Source: Galeruca laticollis (taxonomy: Eukaryota; Arthropoda; Insecta; Coleoptera; Chrysomelidae). Taken from it: 64,000 nt of DNA. Position 1 is the stretch's first letter, and the number at the start of each line of letters is the position of its first letter. A program made the position numbers and the translations under genes. Positions 61,909 to 64,000 of the stretch are shown here, one piece after another. Below the pieces are notes generated by a model. It was not told where the DNA came from and made no database searches. It was given only the letters and a program-made list of their open reading frames with translations. The stretch is taken from positions 27,930,487 to 27,994,486 of the forward strand of contig OY998185.1 of the NCBI GenBank assembly GCA_963921935.1, written 5' to 3'.

Positions 61909-63761
61909 TTATCCTGTCCAGGGATACACTCTTCTACCTGTATCTCCTGTCTAACCATGTTTACCCGTCTCCTATTATCATCCTCCCTATTTCTGTTTTG
62001 TTCTGGATTGTTTCGGTTTTCTCTGCCATTTTGCCAATTTCTTCCTCTATTGTTATTGTTGTTGCTATATTGATTTCTTCTCTCGAAATTGTTATGATTC
62101 CTATAATTCTCAGGATATCTGTTTCCATTATTCCTTTCTCGATTTCTATTTTGTTCCCCATTTCCTTGGTATCGTCTATCATCAAAGTTCCTGTTTCCAT
62201 AATTTCTATTTCCATTGTTTTCATTATAATCTCTTCTTATATTTCCATTATCCCTTCGGGTATCATTTCTGATGTTTCCATTTCCATTTTGATATCTAAG
62301 AAAACCATTTCCATTTTGTACACTTCTTTCAACTCTCTGCAAATACCTAGATAAATTGTCCATTGTTATCATGTTGTGTAAGGCTATCGTTTCTGAGACT
62401 TCGGAATTGAAATGTCTCCCGACATATAAAACTAATTCCTCCTCCTTCATAACAGGTTCCAAATATTGTGCCATGTTATAGAGTTGCATAGCATATGCAT
62501 TTAAATTTTTATTCCGATTGTAATCGAATTTCCCAAAATACAATCTTTCCCTAAAATTCGCTTGATGAATTTCACCCCAAAAATAATTCATGAATTGGTT
62601 CTCAAATTCTTCCAGATTATTTATGCTTTCTTCCTTATTACAGAACCATAATAGGGCATGTCCAGATAACATCCCTCTAATACAAATCTTCTTCTCCATC
62701 ATATCTCTCATTCCTTTGAGTTTGCTTTTAATGATTTTAATAAACACCTTCGGATGAATAGTATTTATATTCCCATCAAACTTTACTCCGATATCCATGT
62801 TTCTCGTATAGATTACTCCACCTCCATTTCTCCTAACGTTAAATTCAATTTCTTCCATGCCTTCCTGTAATTTTCTGTTCATTTCTTCCAGTTCTTTATG
62901 AAATATTTGTCCAATGTGCTCGTTCCTCTCCTCACATGTTCCTGTTTGTTGTTGTACCTTTGTATCCAAATCCTTAAATTTCTGCTCCGCATTCTGTTGG
63001 TAATTCTGCATTATCTCTTCTATTATTTGTTCCTTGAATTTTATATTTTCCACTTCTTTAGTTATGTCTTCATTCTGTCTCATTACTTCTGCTTGGATTG
63101 TTCCTGGTAATTTTTCTTCTATTTCTTGGATATGTTCTGCAAGTTGATGTTCTATTTGCTCTCTAATTTTAATACCATTTTCTTGAATTTCATTTCGTAT
63201 ATGTTTGTTTTGATCCTCCATATCTTCTCTCACCTTGTTTATCTGCTGTCTACATTCTTCATTTTCTTCCCTAAGTTTCCTGAATTCTTGAATACTTTCG
63301 GTTTTCACCTCTTCTATCTTCTTTTCCAATTTATTCATGTTTCCATTCAAATCTTCCCTAATATTCTCCTCCATTTTGTTCATATCTCCCCTCATTGTAT
63401 TCATATTTCCATTCAAATTGTCCTCCATTTTGTTCATATCTCCCCTCATTGTGTCCATATTTCCATTCACAGTGTCTATTTTTCCATTTAAATTATTAAT
63501 ATCTCCTTTTAATTCATCCTTCATACTGTTCATGTTAGCAATTAATTGTTGCATCATGTTCACCATCTGATCATCTCTACCTGTTCTTGTTGGCGCTTCC
63601 TGTATCCTATCTTCTTGTGCTACAGCTTCCATTTGTTGTCCCTGTTCCAAATATACCGCTTGGTAATCTCCCATACCATGACTTCGTTCTTCCCTTTCCT
63701 CTTCTGAACCACTGTCTGCTCCTACCTGCCTTCCATCTCTCAACATCATTCGTTTTGCCAT
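61890..63761 (-). CDS. gag: Ty3/gypsy Gag with long coiled coil and Asn/Arg-rich tail
   Basis: 623 aa. The N-terminal third (about 60-310) is a strong coiled coil containing an 18-residue tandem repeat (N-x-M-x-x-M-x-G-D-M-N-K-M-E pattern). A retrotransposon capsid-like region follows at about 340-490 (F-x-N-Q-F-M-N-Y-F-W-G; L-Y-F-G-K-F). The C-terminus (490-610) is extremely rich in Asn, Arg and Gly and has no C-C-H-C zinc knuckle, so RNA binding would rely on the Arg/Gly region. The ATG at 63761 lies about 65 bp from the LTR end. Confidence 0.88.
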   Translation of the reverse strand: MAKRMMLRDGRQVGADSGSEEEREERSHGMGDYQAVYLEQGQQMEAVAQEDRIQEAPTRTGRDDQMVNMMQQLIANMNSMKDELKGDINNLNGKIDTVNGNMDTMRGDMNKMEDNLNGNMNTMRGDMNKMEENIREDLNGNMNKLEKKIEEVKTESIQEFRKLREENEECRQQINKVREDMEDQNKHIRNEIQENGIKIREQIEHQLAEHIQEIEEKLPGTIQAEVMRQNEDITKEVENIKFKEQIIEEIMQNYQQNAEQKFKDLDTKVQQQTGTCEERNEHIGQIFHKELEEMNRKLQEGMEEIEFNVRRNGGGVIYTRNMDIGVKFDGNINTIHPKVFIKIIKSKLKGMRDMMEKKICIRGMLSGHALLWFCNKEESINNLEEFENQFMNYFWGEIHQANFRERLYFGKFDYNRNKNLNAYAMQLYNMAQYLEPVMKEEELVLYVGRHFNSEVSETIALHNMITMDNLSRYLQRVERSVQNGNGFLRYQNGNGNIRNDTRRDNGNIRRDYNENNGNRNYGNRNFDDRRYQGNGEQNRNRERNNGNRYPENYRNHNNFERRNQYSNNNNNRGRNWQNGRENRNNPEQNRNREDDNRRRVNMVRQEIQVEECIPGQDNIANFA

Positions 63762-63827
63762 TTTAATTAAGTATTAAATTTTACAAATATAACCAAAATT
63801 TTTACAACGCCCCACGTTTTGGGTGAC

Positions 63828-64000
63828 AATTATAAACAAAAACTGTATTATTTTTATTTACTTTTTTAGTAGATTTAAATGTATATGTTTATTATTTAGA
63901 ATTTTGTTTTAGTTTTGGCTAGCTCAGTTTGTTTTTAATATTTGATTAGTAATTTATTTTAATTAGATTATTCGGGAGCATGAAACCCATTTTCTCTTCG
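63828..64000 (-). repeat. Right (5') LTR, truncated by the window
   Basis: Matches 55981-56153. On the minus strand the LTR ends near TTATAATTGTCA, followed by CCCAAAACGTGGGGCGTTG, which would contain the primer-binding site; the tRNA is not assigned. Confidence 0.85.

Larger units (their letters stand above)
55981..64000 (-). mobile_element. Ty3/gypsy LTR retrotransposon, minus strand, right end outside window
   Basis: gag (61890-63761), protease (61237-61908) and pol (58772-61240), with matching LTR segments at 55981-56153 and 63828-64000. Most frames are open, indicating a young copy. No envelope gene. Confidence 0.9.

Noticed and set aside
62998..63570. + strand ORFs with many Ile/Phe/Leu, resembling membrane proteins
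   Set aside because: Antisense to the gag coiled coil; hydrophobicity is the complement of Asn/Lys/Glu/Met codons.

Overview
The window looks like AT-rich, intron-rich insect nuclear DNA. The evidence is a host gene with GT-AG introns and insect-type families throughout: Polinton/Maverick, BEL/Pao, piggyBac, hAT, Tc1/mariner, RTE-like and R1-like LINEs, Penelope and Ty3/gypsy. A beetle would fit, but the order cannot be fixed from the sequence.

Positions 1-14415 hold most of a Polinton (Maverick), a virus-like DNA transposon. Reading leftward: a protein-primed DNA polymerase B that stays open to the window edge, two unassigned proteins, a retrovirus-type integrase with a chromodomain, a coiled-coil fibre-like protein, a polyQ/acidic protein and the A32-type packaging ATPase. 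Reading rightward: a PLA2-domain protein (split by a 58-bp intron), an adenovirus-type cysteine protease, a 97-aa protein, the minor capsid protein, an unlisted 50-aa basic ORF, the double-jelly-roll major capsid protein and a 158-aa protein. The coding frames are open, so the element looks young. Several genes carry a TATA plus TCAGT-type initiator at about 30-bp spacing. The right end carries a repeated tRNA-like module and TGACGTCA palindromes, and appears to stop at 14415 inside a BEL/Pao reverse transcriptase gene.

From 14416 to 24 kb are nested TE remains: the BEL/Pao copy, an RTE-like LINE, and a piggyBac element cut by a 2.46-kb IS630/Tc1-mariner-type transposon whose TA duplication is visible in the piggyBac reading frame.

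From 24566 to 52202 a four-exon, 397-codon serine-rich host gene on the + strand spans 27.6 kb. Its introns hold an R1-like LINE, a second BEL/Pao copy, two Penelope copies built as inverted repeats, 140-bp and about 170-bp tandem satellites, other LINE and mariner pieces, and a 4.8-kb hAT element with a perfect 8-bp target duplication.

From 52.2 to 64 kb are LINE fragments, a gypsy relic and a largely open Ty3/gypsy element on the minus strand (gag, protease, RT-RNaseH-integrase) with its two LTRs at about 55981 and 63828. The element runs off the right edge.
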